The translations under genes were made by a program, and so were the position numbers. A stretch of DNA of 64,000 bases from Muricea muricata (Eukaryota > Cnidaria > Anthozoa > Malacalcyonacea > Plexauridae), in the NCBI GenBank assembly GCA_963855995.1, contig OY979731.1, positions 1-64,000 of the forward strand. The letters run 5' to 3'. Below the pieces are notes generated by a model. It did no database searches. It was given only the letters and a program-made list of their open reading frames with translations, and was not told where the DNA came from. Shown piece by piece: positions 63,466 to 64,000 of the stretch. The stretch's first letter is position 1, and each line of letters starts with the position of its first letter.

Positions 63466-63632
63466 CAAAGCCATCTTTTATAACAATACTTGGTCCATTT
63501 CACCATGGTTATGCTCTCTTTTTTAAGCGACAATGTTAAATACCGTTTTCAAAGCCATCTTTTATAGCAATACTTGGTCAATTTCACCATGGTTATGCTC
63601 TCTTTTTAAGCGACAATGTTAAATACCGTTTT
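63466..63632 (+). repeat. Internal tandem duplication, duplicate of the 56.5-kb copy
   Basis: This lies exactly 6927 bp downstream of the copy at 56539 and shares all of its private changes, including the one-base insertion and TTCGATTCC in the B box. It is part of the large segmental duplication that reaches the right window edge. Confidence 0.88.
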
Positions 63633-63653
63633 CAAACACGGTTTGGTGATTGT

Positions 63654-63725
63654 TGTGCTGTGTCGTAGTGGTCAAGGTAAATGTCTTCCATGCCGCAGTT
63701 TGGGGTTCGATTCCCGGCGACGTCT
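63654..63725 (+). pseudogene. tRNA-derived module, last complete copy in window
   Basis: A box at 63661-63671 and a TTCGATT-type B box, a duplicate of the 56727-56798 module. T-runs and a T-rich version of the telomere-like tract follow. Confidence 0.78.
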
Positions 63726-64000
63726 ATTTTATACTTTTGAGTCAAAGTTTTTTTTTTTAGTTTTTTTCTTTATAATTAAGGTCAGGGTTAGTGTTAGGGT
63801 TTTTTTTTGGGGTTTATTGACAATAATATTAATGCAAAAAAAATTTTTTTAAGCACCTCTAGACTCTTAAATTCAGGTATTGCAAAAAGCGTGACGCGAT
63901 GGTACGTCACGTTTCCGCGGTGTTAATGCACCACAATCTTTGCAAGCAGCAGAGGCTAACGTACATATATACAAACGGTGATTCTATACTATCGATGGTC

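Larger units (their letters stand above)
1..64000 (+). repeat. Satellite DNA array, ~622-bp monomer, ~103 head-to-tail copies
   Basis: The same unit recurs across the whole window with no interruption by unique sequence and no inversion. Starts at the conserved ATGGTCTGG point (or its variant): 557, 1266, 1976, 2598, 3220, 3842, 4464, 5086, 5708, 6330, 6951, 7573, 8194, 8815, 9437, 10059, 10680, 11302, 12000, 12622, 13244, 14150, 14771, 15393, 16015, 16636, 17257, 17881, 18505, 19127, 19749, 20370, 20991, 21611, 22233, 22854, 23474, 24095, 24719, 25343, 25965, 26587, 27208, 27829, 28449, 29070, 29691, 30314, 30935, 31557, 32179, 32802, 33423, 34044, 34664, 35284, 35904, 36525, 37146, 37768, 38388, 39009, 39630, 40251, 40871, 41491, 42111, 42732, 43352, 43972, 44592, 45213, 45834, 46455, 47075, 47695, 48316, 48940, 49561, 50183, 50806, 51427, 52049, 52672, 53292, 53914, 54537, 55157, 55778, 56402, 57109, 57733, 58354, 58976, 59599, 60219, 60841, 61464, 62084, 62705, 63329. 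A partial unit opens the window and a truncated one lies at 13.69 kb. The tRNA-like module begins 240-241 nt after each start, or 317-325 nt in long-form copies. Copies differ by scattered substitutions, homopolymer length changes and a few larger indels. Confidence 0.98.
57652..64000 (+). repeat. Segmental duplication B, copy 2 (runs off window)
   Basis: It matches 50725-57073 at a constant offset of 6927 bp to the last base of the window, so its right end is not seen. A private change at 57651 (CAGACGC for CAGAGGC) and an extra T near 57455 lie just left of it. Confidence 0.88.

Noticed and set aside
1-64000. CRISPR array
   Set aside because: The repeat is about 622 bp with no short direct repeats separated by unique spacers and no cas genes; this is satellite DNA.
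1-64000. 5S rRNA or rDNA spacer repeat
   Set aside because: No 5S rRNA sequence or its internal control region is recognisable in the monomer; the only Pol III-type promoter is tRNA-like.
1-64000. Autonomous transposon, retroelement or viral sequence
   Set aside because: No reverse transcriptase, transposase, integrase or helicase coding capacity, no terminal repeats or target-site duplications, and no interruption of the tandem order.

Overview
The whole 64 kb window is one uninterrupted eukaryotic satellite array. A monomer of about 620-622 bp is repeated head to tail about 103 times, always in the same orientation. There is no unique DNA, no protein gene that can be defended, no rRNA operon, no CRISPR array and no recognisable transposase or reverse transcriptase. 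The short open frames recur once per monomer on both strands because the DNA itself recurs, and ordinary copies break them by start loss, frameshift or stop.

The monomer is composite. Read from an arbitrary start at the ATGGTCTGG motif, it holds in order: a GC-richer stretch with EcoRI-type palindromes; a 37-nt quasi-palindrome; a segment that some copies carry as an 84-bp internal duplication; a 16-bp near-palindrome; a tRNA-derived module with a near-consensus RNA polymerase III A box and a perfect B box; T-runs suitable as a Pol III terminator; a 42-bp degenerate tract of seven in-register hexamers resembling (TTAGGG)n telomere repeat; an A7T7 tract; a GTGACG/CGTCAC inverted repeat; a SacII-type CCGCGG; and a perfect 12-bp palindrome. 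Every monomer is therefore a potential Pol III/TFIIIC site, giving about 103 same-strand copies here.

Layout. 1-1975: three long, more divergent monomers (709-710 bp spacing) with the 84-bp duplication and the best preserved telomere-like hexamers. 1976-13687: mixed monomers, with a 1243-bp dimer duplication (about 5.93-8.41 kb) and an isolated long form at 11.3-11.6 kb. 13688-14149: a truncated monomer with two deletions. 14150-28667: includes a 4.69-kb segment present twice, offset by 6838 bp (11 monomers), whose two copies share a likely template-switch mutation. 28668-40250: homogeneous monomers, some with C-tract expansions. 40251-45833: a four-monomer higher-order repeat (2481 bp). 45834-48315: simple tandem monomers. 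48316-64000: a three-monomer higher-order repeat (about 1866 bp), itself inside an 11-monomer, 6927-bp tandem duplication that runs off the right edge.

The source is probably an animal: long satellite, tRNA/SINE-like head and TTAGGG-type hexamers fit a metazoan. The species cannot be named from this sequence. The array may be centromeric, subtelomeric or heterochromatic; the sequence does not decide between these.
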